This document shows positions 33,375 through 41,828 of a stretch of 64,000 bases of DNA, in pieces. The notes under the pieces were generated by a model. It was not told the origin of the DNA. It did not search any database and saw nothing but the letters and a program-made list of their open reading frames with translations. The stretch is from assembly GCF_018614585.1 (NCBI RefSeq), contig NZ_JAGGOI010000015.1:1-64000 (forward strand), written 5' to 3'. The first letter of the stretch is position 1. Every line of letters begins with the position of its first letter. The position numbers and the translations under genes are program-made. The DNA comes from Streptomyces sp. ISL-1 (GTDB taxonomy: Bacteria; Actinomycetota; Actinomycetes; Streptomycetales; Streptomycetaceae).

Positions 33375-34082
33375 TCAGCGGCGCTTACGCCGCTGGCCGC
33401 GCTGCAGTTCCCTCAGCTGATGGGCGACGTCGTCCATCCTGCTGTCCATCCGGCGCTCCATCCGCCGCATGTCGTCGGAGAGGTCGCAGAGCCGGTTGCT
33501 CATCGCCCCGACGACCTGATTGGTGGCGTCGAGCCGCCGGTCGAGACGGTCGAGCCGCACCGAGATCCCGTTGATCACGGGGCCGAGTTCCTGGAGCGCG
33601 TGTCCGACGGTGTCCAGGTTCGCCTCGACCTTGGTGACGCGCCGGTCGAGGGATGCGTAACCCTGGCGCCGGCCGCCTTCCTCCTCGGCGTCGAGGAGGT
33701 ACGTGCGGACGCAGCGGGCGATGTCGCTGTCGCGAAGAAGCATCGCGATGTTGAGCACGGTCCGGCGGGTGTAGAGCCGGAGTTGGGCGCCCGCCTGTGG
33801 ATAACTCTCGTCCCATGTGGCCAGAACGGCCATATGGAATCTCTGCAGTTCAGAGCCCTTGAGAGTGATCAAGCCATTGGCTTTCAGCTCGTCACGATGG
33901 CGCTTGACGACGCTGTGGACAGCGTCCCTGTGGATTTCGAAATAGCGGGCCACATCCTCTGTGCGGAGGTGAATTCCGTCCGGGAGCGTGACAAGCGCCT
34001 TCACCTTGTCCAGGACTTCGACACGCCCCTGGTGCTCGTCGCGCATCGCGCGCGACTCGAGCAGGGCGACTTCCGATGGCAT
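33375..34082 (-). CDS. phage-antirepressor-like DNA-binding protein with coiled-coil tail
   Basis: 235 aa. Residues ~41-70 (RTEDVARYFEIHRDAVHSVV) look like a winged or helix-turn-helix DNA reader. RRTVLNIAMLLRDSDIARCVRTYLLD (~106-131, broken here only by length of motif) matches the conserved core of prophage antirepressor/Rha-type proteins as I remember it. Residues ~142-228 are a heptad-rich coiled coil (KVEANLDTVGHAL, DRLDRRLDATNQVV). The ATG at 34082 has GAAGG seven bases ahead; a TTG seven codons earlier is less likely. It is a lone gene near tRNA-Ser, perhaps a domesticated element remnant. Confidence 0.65.
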   Translation of the reverse strand: MPSEVALLESRAMRDEHQGRVEVLDKVKALVTLPDGIHLRTEDVARYFEIHRDAVHSVVKRHRDELKANGLITLKGSELQRFHMAVLATWDESYPQAGAQLRLYTRRTVLNIAMLLRDSDIARCVRTYLLDAEEEGGRRQGYASLDRRVTKVEANLDTVGHALQELGPVINGISVRLDRLDRRLDATNQVVGAMSNRLCDLSDDMRRMERRMDSRMDDVAHQLRELQRGQRRKRR

Positions 34083-34276
34083 GAAAATGCCTTCCGTTCG
34101 CAAAACCGATCATGGACGGCCCTGCTCCCCGGGCTTCAGGGGTGGAGGTCGGCTCACGGTGCTACTCACCCAATGACCGGCCCGGCTTTCGATCCGGCAC
34201 CGGCAATCCCCAGTTTCACGAACTCTCGTCGCTACGAACTCCAGTTGCCTCCACGCACAGTGGACAACGAGCCGAT

Positions 34277-34304
34277 AAGGTACAGTTACGCGGATATGCG
34301 TCAA
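34277..34304 (-). promoter_or_regulatory. promoter candidate for the antirepressor-like gene
   Basis: On the minus strand TTGACG (34299-34304) and TACCTT (34277-34282) are spaced by 16 bases. This is close to the actinobacterial housekeeping promoter, about 195 bases upstream of the gene. A DnaA-box-like TTGTCCACT lies just beyond the -10. Confidence 0.4.
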
Positions 34305-34355
34305 CCCCCGCCCATCGGACAGGGGTTGACACCCAAGAGACATGGGCCCGGCGCG

Positions 34356-35075
34356 TCACTCCTCGCCGGCGAGCTTCAGCACCCTCAGCTTCTGCCCCGC
34401 GTACCACGTCGCGACCACCGTGACCCCCGCCAGCAGCGCCACCGCCAGCGGCAGCCCCACGTCCGAGCCGATCAGGCCTTCCCCGCCGATCTTCTCGGCG
34501 AGCGACAGCGACCACTGCTGGACGCTCAGCGTGCGCGCCCCCGGCACCAGGCTGCCGAACAGCGTCTCCCACACCAGCGCGTAGACGAGTCCGATCACCA
34601 CCGCATGCCGGCTGACCGTCCCGAGCAGCAGGAACAGCGCGCTGTACGCGATCGAGGCGACCAGCGCCGCCACCGTGTACGCCACCGCGACCTGCTGGCC
34701 GTTGCCGTTCAGGATGAATCCGGCGATCAGCGTGGGCACCGCCGAGAAGGCCATCGTGATCGCGATGGCCACGGTCAGTTTTGTGACGATGATCGTCGGC
34801 CGCTTCACCGGCTTGGCCAGCAGATAGACGATCGACCCGTCGTCGATCTCGGGCCCGATCGACCCGGTGCCCGCGATCACGCCGATCAGCGGCACCATCG
34901 TGGCGATGGCGAACCCGCCCAGGACATCCGCGGCGACCTGGTCGTCCACGCCGTTGAAGCTCCGTACCGCCGCCGCGATGAGCAGCAGCAGTCCGGGCAG
35001 TACGAACAGGATCGCTGCCCGGCGCCTGCCGAGCACGGCCCGATAGGTGAGCCGGGCGACTGTGGGGTTGTACAT
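34356..35075 (-). CDS. ABC-2 type exporter permease subunit
   Basis: 239 aa with about six membrane helices, starting MYNPTVARLTYRAVLGRRR, then LFVLPGLLLLIAAAV and IGPEIDDGSIVYLLAKPVKR, the cytoplasmic coupling segment of ABC-2 permeases. It pairs with the ATPase gene 17 bases upstream. Start is ATG 35075; a GTG three codons earlier is too close to its AGGAG. Substrate unknown. Confidence 0.85.
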   Translation of the reverse strand: MYNPTVARLTYRAVLGRRRAAILFVLPGLLLLIAAAVRSFNGVDDQVAADVLGGFAIATMVPLIGVIAGTGSIGPEIDDGSIVYLLAKPVKRPTIIVTKLTVAIAITMAFSAVPTLIAGFILNGNGQQVAVAYTVAALVASIAYSALFLLLGTVSRHAVVIGLVYALVWETLFGSLVPGARTLSVQQWSLSLAEKIGGEGLIGSDVGLPLAVALLAGVTVVATWYAGQKLRVLKLAGEE

Positions 35076-35092
35076 CTGCGTCACAGCTCCTT

Positions 35093-36004
35093 TCAGGCCG
35101 CTACGAGGTATGAGAAGACCGACTCGAGGGACTCGTCCGAGGGCGAGACCGTCAGCAGCCGGATGGAGTGCTCGCGGGCGACCCGCGGCAGCAGTTCGGT
35201 GAACCGGCCGAAGTCGACGGCCTGAATGCGCAGCGCGCCCTCGGCCAGGTCGACCTCGATGCCCGCCGTCGACGGGTCGGCGATCAGGGCCGCGGCGAGC
35301 GCCCGGTCGTCGCTGGACCGTACGAGGTAGCGGTGCGGCCGGTCCGTCATCAGCCGACGGATCTTGCGGAAGTCGCCGGAGGCGGCATGCCGGCCGGCCA
35401 CGATCACCTCGATATGGGAGGCGAGCTGCTCGACCTCCTCCAGGATGTGGGAGGAGAAGAGGACCGTACGGCCTTCGCCGCCCATCCGGCGCAGCAGGTC
35501 CATCAGCTGCATCCGCTGGCGGGGGTCCATGCCGTTGAAGGGCTCGTCGAGGAGCAGCACGGAAGGCTCGTGGACCAGCGCCGATGCCATCTTCACCCGC
35601 TGCCGCATGCCCTTGCTGTACGTCGCGATCTTGCGGTCCTGCGCATACTCCATCTCGACGGTGGCCAGCGCCCGCTGGGCCTCCTTGGCGCCCAGATCGT
35701 GCAACTCGGCGTTGGCGACGACGAATTCGCGGCCGGTGAGGAAGTCGTACATCGCTTCCCGCTCCGGTACGACGCCGATCTGCCGGTAGACGGACTCGTT
35801 GCGCCAGATCGTCCGACCGTCGAGCGTGACGCTTCCCGTCGAGGGGGCGAGGAAACCACCCATCATGTTGATGAGCGTTGACTTTCCGGCGCCGTTGGGG
35901 CCGAGCAGACCGGTGACGCCCGGGCCGATCGTCATGGTCACGTCGTTGACGGCCACGACATTCCCGAACCACCGTGAGGTGTGCTCGATGTTGATGGTAG
36001 TCAC
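35093..36004 (-). CDS. ABC transporter ATP-binding protein
   Basis: 303 aa. Walker A GPNGAGKST at 35-43, signature YSKGMRQRVK (~131), Walker B VLLLDEPFNGMDP, and switch His in SSHILEEVE. The C-terminal ~80 residues are the small accessory domain found in ABC-2 exporters. GTG start overlaps the upstream permease stop by four bases. Works with the permease genes on either side. Confidence 0.92.
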   Translation of the reverse strand: MTTINIEHTSRWFGNVVAVNDVTMTIGPGVTGLLGPNGAGKSTLINMMGGFLAPSTGSVTLDGRTIWRNESVYRQIGVVPEREAMYDFLTGREFVVANAELHDLGAKEAQRALATVEMEYAQDRKIATYSKGMRQRVKMASALVHEPSVLLLDEPFNGMDPRQRMQLMDLLRRMGGEGRTVLFSSHILEEVEQLASHIEVIVAGRHAASGDFRKIRRLMTDRPHRYLVRSSDDRALAAALIADPSTAGIEVDLAEGALRIQAVDFGRFTELLPRVAREHSIRLLTVSPSDESLESVFSYLVAA

Positions 36005-36903
36005 AGCCCGACCTTTCGGTAGCGGCGCATCAGTACGGCGTACGAGCCGAGGACGAGCGCGAGAACGACGAGCAGATAGACCACGCCCGCACCGGCTCCC
36101 GGTCCCGCCTCGCCCGGGAAGGCCGAGGTCGCGCCCAGGAACGCGGTCTGTACGCCGTCGACGAGCGTGACCGGCGAGAAGAGGCCGAGCCACTTGATCA
36201 CTCCGGGCGATCCGGTCTCCCAGGCGATCGCCTGGACGGTGGAGACGGCGCCGTACGTGATGGTCAGCGTCGCGATCACGGCGGCGACGCCGAAGCCGCG
36301 GCGCGGCGTGAGGGCGGCCATCACCAGGCCGAGGCCGCCGAAGAGCACGGACAGGAGCGCCACGGAGACCATGCCCTGGCCGAAGCCTTTCGTCTGGTCC
36401 GCGAAGTCCATCTTGGCGAGCAGCGAGCCGACGTAGAGGATGACCAGCGGCGCCGCGGTGAGTACGAACAGCGCCGAGGCCATCGCCCCGTACTTGGCCA
36501 GGACGTAGTCGATGCGCTCGATCGGGCGCGAGAAGTACAGCGGCACCGACTTGAAGCGCAGATCGCGGGAGACGGACTGCGGAGCCTGTGCGGCCAGGAA
36601 GAGGCCGATGACCGCCTGCGTGACGATTGCGTAGCGGGTGTAGTCGAGGGGGAGGTCCTTGAGCTTCGTGGCGACGGCGACCGCGACGATGATCGCCGCG
36701 GGCAGGCACATCACCGCGAAGAGGATCATCGGCAGCACCTTGGACTTGGCCGAGCGGCCAAGTCCGTAGGCACCGCGCAACGACTGCGAGTAAAGGGAAC
36801 GGCGCGCGTACGCACGGCCGAGCCGCGGGCCTTCGTAGTTCCGGTATCCGATGTTGTGGATCCGGGTGGTGTCCTTCTGGATCCCGGTGGTCTCGATACT
36901 CAT
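36001..36903 (-). CDS. ABC exporter permease
   Basis: 300 aa with six predicted helices. A ~45-residue cytoplasmic N-terminus (MSIETTGIQKDTTRIHNIGY) precedes the first helix. The FYFSRPIERID-like segment (here LYFSRPIERIDYVLAK) is the ABC-2 coupling helix. Four-base overlaps on both sides couple it to the two ATPase genes. Confidence 0.88.
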   Translation of the reverse strand: MSIETTGIQKDTTRIHNIGYRNYEGPRLGRAYARRSLYSQSLRGAYGLGRSAKSKVLPMILFAVMCLPAAIIVAVAVATKLKDLPLDYTRYAIVTQAVIGLFLAAQAPQSVSRDLRFKSVPLYFSRPIERIDYVLAKYGAMASALFVLTAAPLVILYVGSLLAKMDFADQTKGFGQGMVSVALLSVLFGGLGLVMAALTPRRGFGVAAVIATLTITYGAVSTVQAIAWETGSPGVIKWLGLFSPVTLVDGVQTAFLGATSAFPGEAGPGAGAGVVYLLVVLALVLGSYAVLMRRYRKVGL

Positions 36904-37871
36904 CGCGCCTGCACCTCCGTGGGCTGTGCCGCCGCCTCCGGACGGAAGACCTCCGCGATGTGGTGGCGGCGTTGTTCCATCCGTACGAGTCCGAGGCCGA
37001 GCCCGGCGACTGTGTCGCGTACGACGTCGTACGTCTCCTCGCCCGTCGCCTCGACGAGCAGGATGTGGCCGGCGCCGGGCAGACCGTCCTCCACGCGCGC
37101 GTGGAGCGTGATTCCGGCGGCGGCGAGTGCCTTACGGAGCACCGCGGTGCCGTCGGGATGCGTGTCCGTGTCGGTGACCTCGACCGCGAGGGTCGTGGTG
37201 ATCTGGGTGAAGTCACTGGTGGAGCTGGAGCGCAGCAGGGTGCCGCCGTCGATGACGACGACATGGTCACTGGTGCGCTCGAGCTCGCCGAGGAGGTGCG
37301 AGGTGACCAGGACCGAGATGCCGAAGTCGGTGTGGACGCGGCGGATCAGGCCCAGCATCTCGTCGCGGCCCACCGGGTCGAGGCCGTTGGTCGGCTCGTC
37401 CAGGAGGACCAGCTTCGGGTCGTGGACGAGGGCCTGCGCGAGTTTGACGCGCTGCTTCATGCCGGTCGAGTAGCCGCCGATGGGGCGGTACCGCTCCTCG
37501 TAGAGGCCGACATGGCGCAAAGTGTCCGCGGTGCGCTCCCGGGCGGCCGTCGGCGGCAGCCCGGACATGCGCGCCATATGGACGACGAACTCGGTGGCCG
37601 AGACGTCGGGCGGCAGGCAGTCGTGCTCGGGCATGTACCCCACCTGTTCGCGGATGGCGGCACCGCTCGTGGCGACGTCGAGGCCGAGCACCGCGGCCCG
37701 GCCTTCCGTGGCGGGGGACAGACCCAGCAGGATCTTGATCAAAGTGGACTTGCCGGCTCCGTTGGCGCCCACCAGTCCGGTCACACCGGGTCCGATGTCC
37801 AAGGAGAGCCGGTCAAGCGCGGTCACCCTGGGGAACCGCTTGCTCAGGCTTTCGGTCGCGATCACAGTCAC
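36900..37871 (-). CDS. ABC transporter ATP-binding protein, first gene of the exporter operon
   Basis: 323 aa. Walker A GANGAGKST, signature YSTGMKQRVK, Walker B LVLLDEPTNGLDP, switch TSHLLGELE. It heads a four-gene unit (ATPase, permease, ATPase, permease) that could form one heteromeric or two homologous exporters. GTG at 37871 is preceded by TACCTT plus six bases and no ribosome site, so the operon is probably leaderless. The longer open frame upstream reads through a DnaA-box region and is rejected. Confidence 0.9.
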   Translation of the reverse strand: MTVIATESLSKRFPRVTALDRLSLDIGPGVTGLVGANGAGKSTLIKILLGLSPATEGRAAVLGLDVATSGAAIREQVGYMPEHDCLPPDVSATEFVVHMARMSGLPPTAARERTADTLRHVGLYEERYRPIGGYSTGMKQRVKLAQALVHDPKLVLLDEPTNGLDPVGRDEMLGLIRRVHTDFGISVLVTSHLLGELERTSDHVVVIDGGTLLRSSSTSDFTQITTTLAVEVTDTDTHPDGTAVLRKALAAAGITLHARVEDGLPGAGHILLVEATGEETYDVVRDTVAGLGLGLVRMEQRRHHIAEVFRPEAAAQPTEVQAR

Positions 37872-37883
37872 AATTCGAAGGTA
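37872..37883 (-). promoter_or_regulatory. -10 element of leaderless ABC-exporter operon
   Basis: On the minus strand TACCTT-CGAATT-GTG: a -10 hexamer exactly six bases from the start codon. Confidence 0.45.
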
Positions 37884-37987
37884 GTGGCGCACGACACATG
37901 GGACGTCAGCCCTGGCGGCTGGATCGGTGTCCGACTCAAGAGGTACGGACCCGTAGGGGGCAGCGACGAAAGTGAACAGGGGCGCGG

Positions 37988-38069
37988 TTGTCCACAGGCC
38001 AGTGATCGCAGGCCGGCCGGCCATGGGCCGGCTGTCACATGTCAGTCGTCCACAGGCCGGTTGTCCACA
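37988..38069 (+). promoter_or_regulatory. DnaA-box group between ABC operon and M24 gene
   Basis: Perfect TTGTCCACA at 37988-37996 and 38061-38069, and one-mismatch TCGTCCACA at 38046-38054, all in plus orientation. The repeated context gtccacaggcc suggests duplication. It sits in the 300-base divergent gap. Confidence 0.6.
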
Positions 38070-38171
38070 GGTGATGCACGACCCTTGACGCAGCCGCCGT
38101 GCATTGTCACATTCATCAGTGTCAAGTTACGGCTGCGTGCCGCACTCGGGACGGATGGACGGGAGGGTGGC

Positions 38172-39014
38172 ATGACTTCAGCAGTGGCAAGCGAACTGAC
38201 CGCGGAACTACGGGGGTTCGCTGAAGTGCAGCGCCTCGCGTACGACTGCGCGGAGGCGGTCGCGGCGCAGCTCAAGCCCGGGGTGACCGAGCGCGGGGCG
38301 GCGCGGATGCAGCGCGAGTGGCTGCGCGAGCGGGGTGTGCGCGACTGGTTCCACCTCCCCTTCGCCTGGTTCGGGGACCGCACGGCTTTCGTAGGCTTCC
38401 GGATACCGCTGCAGTTCTTCCCGACCAACCGCGTCCTCGAAGCGGGCATGCCCTTCATCCTCGACATGGCCCCTGTGTACAAGGGCTACACCGCGGACAT
38501 CGGGTACTCCGGCTGCCTGGGCCCGAGCCCTGTGCACGACAGACTGCTCGCCGATCTGGAGGCGCACCGCGAGCTGATACTGCGCGAGGTGCGTGAGCGG
38601 CGCTCGCTGCGCGAGATCTACGGGGACGTGGACCGGCTGATGGTCCGGCAGGGGTATGCCAACCGGCACCGCGCGTATCCCTTCGGCGTGATCGCCCACA
38701 AGGTCGACCGGGTGAAGGAGCGGCGCTGGTCGCCGCATCTCTTCGGGTTCGGCACACAGTCGCTGAAGGGGCTTGCGGGCGACGCGCTGCGCGGCCACCG
38801 GGAGGGCTGGTCGCCCCTGTGGAGTCCGTACAAATTCTCCGACCACCCGCCCCGGCCGGGGCTGTGGGCGGTCGAGCCGCACCTCGGGTTCAGGGGTACG
38901 GGAGCGAAGTTCGAGGAGATCCTGGTGGTCACCGACTCCAAGGACCCTGAGCAGAGCGCGTTCTGGCTGGATGACGATCTGCCGCATGTGCGGCGCTGGG
39001 CGGAGGACTCGTGA
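38172..39014 (+). CDS. M24-family metallopeptidase-like protein
   Basis: 280 aa, the catalytic pita-bread domain alone. Metal ligands are in FILDMAPVYKGYTADIG (two Asp), GVIAHKVDR (His), WAVEPHLGF (Glu) and AKFEEILVVT (Glu). It is shorter than PepP and lacks the N-terminal domain, so it may be a dipeptidase or a hydrolase of another substrate. GGGAGGGTGG just ahead of the ATG fixes the start. It lies 94 bases before the hydrolase-SDR gene. Confidence 0.85.
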   Translation: MTSAVASELTAELRGFAEVQRLAYDCAEAVAAQLKPGVTERGAARMQREWLRERGVRDWFHLPFAWFGDRTAFVGFRIPLQFFPTNRVLEAGMPFILDMAPVYKGYTADIGYSGCLGPSPVHDRLLADLEAHRELILREVRERRSLREIYGDVDRLMVRQGYANRHRAYPFGVIAHKVDRVKERRWSPHLFGFGTQSLKGLAGDALRGHREGWSPLWSPYKFSDHPPRPGLWAVEPHLGFRGTGAKFEEILVVTDSKDPEQSAFWLDDDLPHVRRWAEDS

Positions 39015-39108
39015 GCGACGCGCACGGGGCCGTCGGGCCGCACGCGTACACGATGGCCGCACCTCTGCGCCTCGCGGGCGCAGTGGCGAACAATCAGGAG
39101 GAGTCGGC

Positions 39109-40878
39109 GTGAGTCTCAAGGGCGCGCGGGAGCGCTGGGTCCGTACGGGCGGCATCGAGCTCTGCGTCGCCGAGATGGGCGACGCGACGCAGCCGACCGT
39201 GCTGCTCGTGCACGGCTACCCGGACAGCAAGGAGGTGTGGTCGGAGGTCGCCGAGCGGCTGGCCGACCGCTTCCATGTGGTGCTCTACGACGTCCGGGGG
39301 CACGGCCGCTCGACCGCGCCGGCGCCCCTGCGCGGCGGCTTCACCCTGGAGAAACTGACGGACGACTTCCTCGCTGTCGCGGACGCGGTGAGCCCGGACA
39401 GGCCGGTGCATCTGGTCGGCCACGACTGGGGGTCGGTGCAGTCCTGGGAGTTCGTGACCGTCAAGCGCACCGAGGGCCGGATCGCCTCCTTCACCTCGAT
39501 GTCAGGGCCGTCTCTGGACCACTTCGGCCACTGGATCAAGAAACGGATGAGCCGGCCCACGCCCCGCAGGGTCGGCCAGCTGCTCGGCCAGGGCGCCAAG
39601 TCCTGGTACGTGTACATGCTGCATACGCCGCTGCTGCCGGAGCTCGCCTGGCGCGGGCCGCTGGGCAGGCAGTGGCCCGGGATCCTGCGACGGATGGAGA
39701 GGCTGCCCGGCGGTGACTACCCCACGCCATCACAGCCGCAGGACGCGGCGCACGGCACGTGGCTCTACCGCGACAATGTCCGCGCGCGGCTGCGCCGCCC
39801 GCGCTCCGACGCGTACGCCCACGCTCCGGTGCAGTTGATCACGCCGACCGGTGACATCTTCCTGTCCGAACGGCTCTACGACGAACTGGACGAGTGGGCA
39901 CCGCAGTTGACCCGCCGCTCGCTGCCCGCCAAGCACTGGGTTCCGCGCACCAGGCCGGACCAACTGTCTTCCTGGATCAGCGAGTTCGTCCTGGCCAACG
40001 AGAACAACGCGGCCGGGGTGGCCGGGCGGGAGACCGTGGCCCGCGGCCCGTATGCCGAGCGCTTCGGGGGGCAGCTCGTCCTGGTGACGGGCGCGGCCAG
40101 CGGCATCGGGCGGGCCACGGCCTTCGCCTTCGCCGAGGCGGGGGCGCGGATCGTGGCCGTGGACCGGGACGCGGAGGGCGCTGCCAGGACCGCCGAGATG
40201 TCGCGACTGATCGGCGCGCCCGAGGCCTGGGGCGAGGCGGTCGACGTAAGCGACGAGCAGGCGATGGAGAAGCTCGCCGGCAAGGTCGCCACCGAGTACG
40301 GAGTCGTGGACGTCCTGGTCAACAACGCGGGCATCGGCCTCGCCGGCTCGTTCCTCCAGACCAGCACCGAGGACTGGAGGCAGGTCCTCGACGTAAATCT
40401 GTGGGGCGTCATCCACGGCTGCCGGCTCTTCGGCCGGCAGATGGCCGCACGTGGCCAGGGTGGCCACATCGTCAACACCGCGTCGGCGGCGGCCTATCAG
40501 CCGTCCAAGTCGCTGCCCGCGTACAGCACGTCCAAGGCGGCGGTGCTGATGCTCAGCCAGTGCCTGCGTGCCGAACTGGCCGCGCAGGGGATAGGGGTCT
40601 CCGCGATCTGCCCCGGCTTCGTCAACACCAACATCACCTCCACCGCGCGTTTCGCCGGAGTGGACGCGAAGGAGGAGGAGCGGCGCCAGAGGAAGTCGGC
40701 CCGGATGTACGGACTGCGCAACTACCCACCGGAGAAGGTCGCCGACGCGATCCTGCGCGCCGTCGTGAAGAACCAGGCGGTGGTGCCGGTGACGCCCGAA
40801 GCCCGTGGAGCCCACTTCATCTCCCGCTTCATGCCCAGGACGTTGCGTGCGATCGCCCGATTGGAGCCGCCGCTGTGA
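39109..40878 (+). CDS. alpha/beta-hydrolase (epoxide-hydrolase-like) fused to short-chain dehydrogenase
   Basis: 589 aa. The N-terminal hydrolase (~1-300) has the oxyanion motif HGYPDS, the nucleophile Asp in GHDWGS, a later Asp in TPTGDIFLS and His in PAKHWVP, the epoxide-hydrolase triad pattern. The C-terminal SDR (~315-585) has TGAASGIG, NNAG, Ser and YSTSK. This order matches mycobacterial EphD. A coupled epoxide opening and alcohol oxidation is plausible, but the substrate is unknown. AGGAGG seven bases before the GTG sets the start. The next gene overlaps its stop (GTGA). Confidence 0.88.
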   Translation: MSLKGARERWVRTGGIELCVAEMGDATQPTVLLVHGYPDSKEVWSEVAERLADRFHVVLYDVRGHGRSTAPAPLRGGFTLEKLTDDFLAVADAVSPDRPVHLVGHDWGSVQSWEFVTVKRTEGRIASFTSMSGPSLDHFGHWIKKRMSRPTPRRVGQLLGQGAKSWYVYMLHTPLLPELAWRGPLGRQWPGILRRMERLPGGDYPTPSQPQDAAHGTWLYRDNVRARLRRPRSDAYAHAPVQLITPTGDIFLSERLYDELDEWAPQLTRRSLPAKHWVPRTRPDQLSSWISEFVLANENNAAGVAGRETVARGPYAERFGGQLVLVTGAASGIGRATAFAFAEAGARIVAVDRDAEGAARTAEMSRLIGAPEAWGEAVDVSDEQAMEKLAGKVATEYGVVDVLVNNAGIGLAGSFLQTSTEDWRQVLDVNLWGVIHGCRLFGRQMAARGQGGHIVNTASAAAYQPSKSLPAYSTSKAAVLMLSQCLRAELAAQGIGVSAICPGFVNTNITSTARFAGVDAKEEERRQRKSARMYGLRNYPPEKVADAILRAVVKNQAVVPVTPEARGAHFISRFMPRTLRAIARLEPPL

Positions 40879-41792
40879 GCACCGAGGAGCGCATCGGCCG
40901 CCACCCCATCACGCCGCGCCGGGTCTCGTTCGACTGGGACAGGACCCCGCTGCACTGGATACCGGACGAGCCCACCGCCACCCATGTCATCAATGTGCTG
41001 CATCTGCTTCTGCCGGCCGGCGAGCGGTGGTTCGTCAAGGTCTTCAAGGAGGCCCTGCCGCTCGTCGGCGACCCGGAACTGCTGAAGGACGTCAAGGGCT
41101 TCATGGGCCAGGAGGCCACGCACAGCGTCCAGCACGCTTACATACTGGACCACCTGGCCGCGCAGCGGCTCGGCACCGAGGGATTCACCAAGTACGTCGA
41201 CTTCCTCTTCGGGAACCTGCTCGGCGAAAGGCCACCGTTCGGAGCGCCGGTACCGGCCCGGGAGTGGCTGCGCTTCCGGCTGGCGATCATCGCCGCGATC
41301 GAGCAGTTCACGGCGGTCCTCGGCAACTGGGTGCTGCACGCCGAGGGGCTCGACCGGGCGGATGCCGACGAGATCATGCTGGATCTGCTGCGCTGGCACG
41401 GGGCGGAGGAGGTCGAACACCGGGCCGTCGCCTTCGACATGTACCAGCACTGCGGCGGCGAGGGGCTGTCGCGCTACGCCCGCCGTGTCGAAGGCATGGT
41501 CGTCACCGCGCCGGTGCTGCTCTACCTGTGGGCGTGGGGCACGGCCTTCCTGATCCGGCGTGATCCACAGCTCGCCGGCCGGCTGCGGTACTCACTGCGC
41601 GAGCACAACCGCGCGGTCGGCAAGGGGCTGCTGCCCACCTGGCGGGAGCTGGGATCGGCCATACCGCGCTACTTCCGGCGGTCGTACCATCCCTCGCAGG
41701 AGGGCTCGCTGCGCAAGGCCGTCGACTATCTCGCGACCTCGCCCGCCGCCCGTGCCGCGGCGGGGGCGGTGGGCCGCGCAACCTTGTCGTAG
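40875..41792 (+). CDS. metal-dependent hydrolase family protein (PF10118 type)
   Basis: 305 aa helical protein with His/Glu motifs spaced as in diiron proteins: GQEATHSVQHAYI (~77-89) and HGAEEVEHRAVAFDMY (~175-190). Such proteins often sit beside EphD/SDR and MerR genes in lipid-modifying operons of actinobacteria. GTG overlaps the upstream fusion gene by four bases. The C-terminal third includes a hydrophobic segment (APVLLYLWAWGTAFLI). Confidence 0.8.
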   Translation: MSTEERIGRHPITPRRVSFDWDRTPLHWIPDEPTATHVINVLHLLLPAGERWFVKVFKEALPLVGDPELLKDVKGFMGQEATHSVQHAYILDHLAAQRLGTEGFTKYVDFLFGNLLGERPPFGAPVPAREWLRFRLAIIAAIEQFTAVLGNWVLHAEGLDRADADEIMLDLLRWHGAEEVEHRAVAFDMYQHCGGEGLSRYARRVEGMVVTAPVLLYLWAWGTAFLIRRDPQLAGRLRYSLREHNRAVGKGLLPTWRELGSAIPRYFRRSYHPSQEGSLRKAVDYLATSPAARAAAGAVGRATLS

Positions 41793-41828
41793 GCGGCCTG
41801 TCAACGAGCTGTCATCGAGGGAGCGGGC

